Of a stretch of DNA of 8,033 nt, positions 7,989 to 8,033 are shown piece after piece. Numbering within the stretch: the stretch's first letter is position 1; the number at the start of each line of letters is the position of its first letter. The notes beneath the pieces were generated by a model. That model was not told where the DNA came from. It ran no database searches and saw only the letters and a list, made by a program, of their open reading frames with translations. Origin of the DNA: an uncultured Flavobacteriales bacterium (GTDB taxonomy: Bacteria; Bacteroidota; Bacteroidia; Flavobacteriales_E; Vicingaceae); contig CAJXRL010000117.1 in assembly GCA_913059105.1 (NCBI GenBank), forward strand, positions 1 to 8,033, in the 5' to 3' direction. Both the position numbers and the translations under genes were made by a program.

Positions 7989-8033
7989 CTGTCTCTTATA
8001 CACATCTCCGAGCCCACGAGACAGGCAGAAATC
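7989..8033. other. Nextera (Tn5) i7 sequencing adapter, right end
   Basis: The Tn5 mosaic end CTGTCTCTTATACACATCT occupies 7989-8007, the i7-side linker 8008-8022, the index AGGCAGAA 8023-8030, and ATC from the i7 primer 8031-8033. This is the order seen when a read runs through a short insert into the i7 adapter. It is the exact reverse complement of bases 1-45. Genomic sequence ends at 7988. Confidence 0.98.

Noticed and set aside
1..8033. A transposon or integrated element bounded by 45-base terminal inverted repeats with Tn5 mosaic ends
   Set aside because: The repeats contain the Nextera linker, an index and primer bases; there is no transposase gene inside, and the end genes are cut as at contig edges.

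Overview
The window is an AT-rich assembled contig whose two ends are not genomic. Bases 1-45 and 7989-8033 are perfect reverse complements and match the Illumina Nextera (Tn5) i7-side adapter, including an 8-base index that I recognise as N703. Real genomic sequence runs from 46 to 7988. The genes and the TAnnTTTG promoter-like boxes point to a Bacteroidota bacterium, probably a flavobacterial lineage. The strongest markers are an outer-membrane protein with a CarboxypepD_reg-like plus DUF5686 architecture and a SPASM radical SAM protein of the Bacteroidota type.

Layout. (1) 46-2910, minus strand: a tight two-gene unit. An FAD/NAD(P)-dependent pyridine nucleotide oxidoreductase (2910-1621) is followed after 2 bases by a multi-spanning membrane iron-sulfur protein of the NapH/NosR/CcoG type (1618 to the contig edge, C-terminal tail missing). 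(2) 2911-3063: intergenic, with a promoter-like box for that unit. (3) 3064-5493, minus strand: the DUF5686 outer-membrane protein. (4) 5494-5651: a divergent promoter region with one promoter-like box facing each way and an AT-rich imperfect palindrome. (5) 5652-6644, plus strand: radical SAM/SPASM protein. (6) 6641-7988, minus strand: glutamine-dependent NAD+ synthetase (nadE) without its N-terminus. It converges on the radical SAM gene, and the two stop codons overlap.

How the genes relate. Only the first pair is clearly a functional unit. The soluble flavoprotein presumably takes electrons from NAD(P)H and exchanges them with the membrane polyferredoxin; the final donor or acceptor cannot be read from this window. 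The other three genes look like independent chromosomal genes. I see no mobile element, CRISPR array, RNA gene or defence locus. The best candidate for undescribed biology is the flavoprotein/polyferredoxin pair. The most important practical observation is that the ends are adapter and create a false protein N-terminus on nadE.
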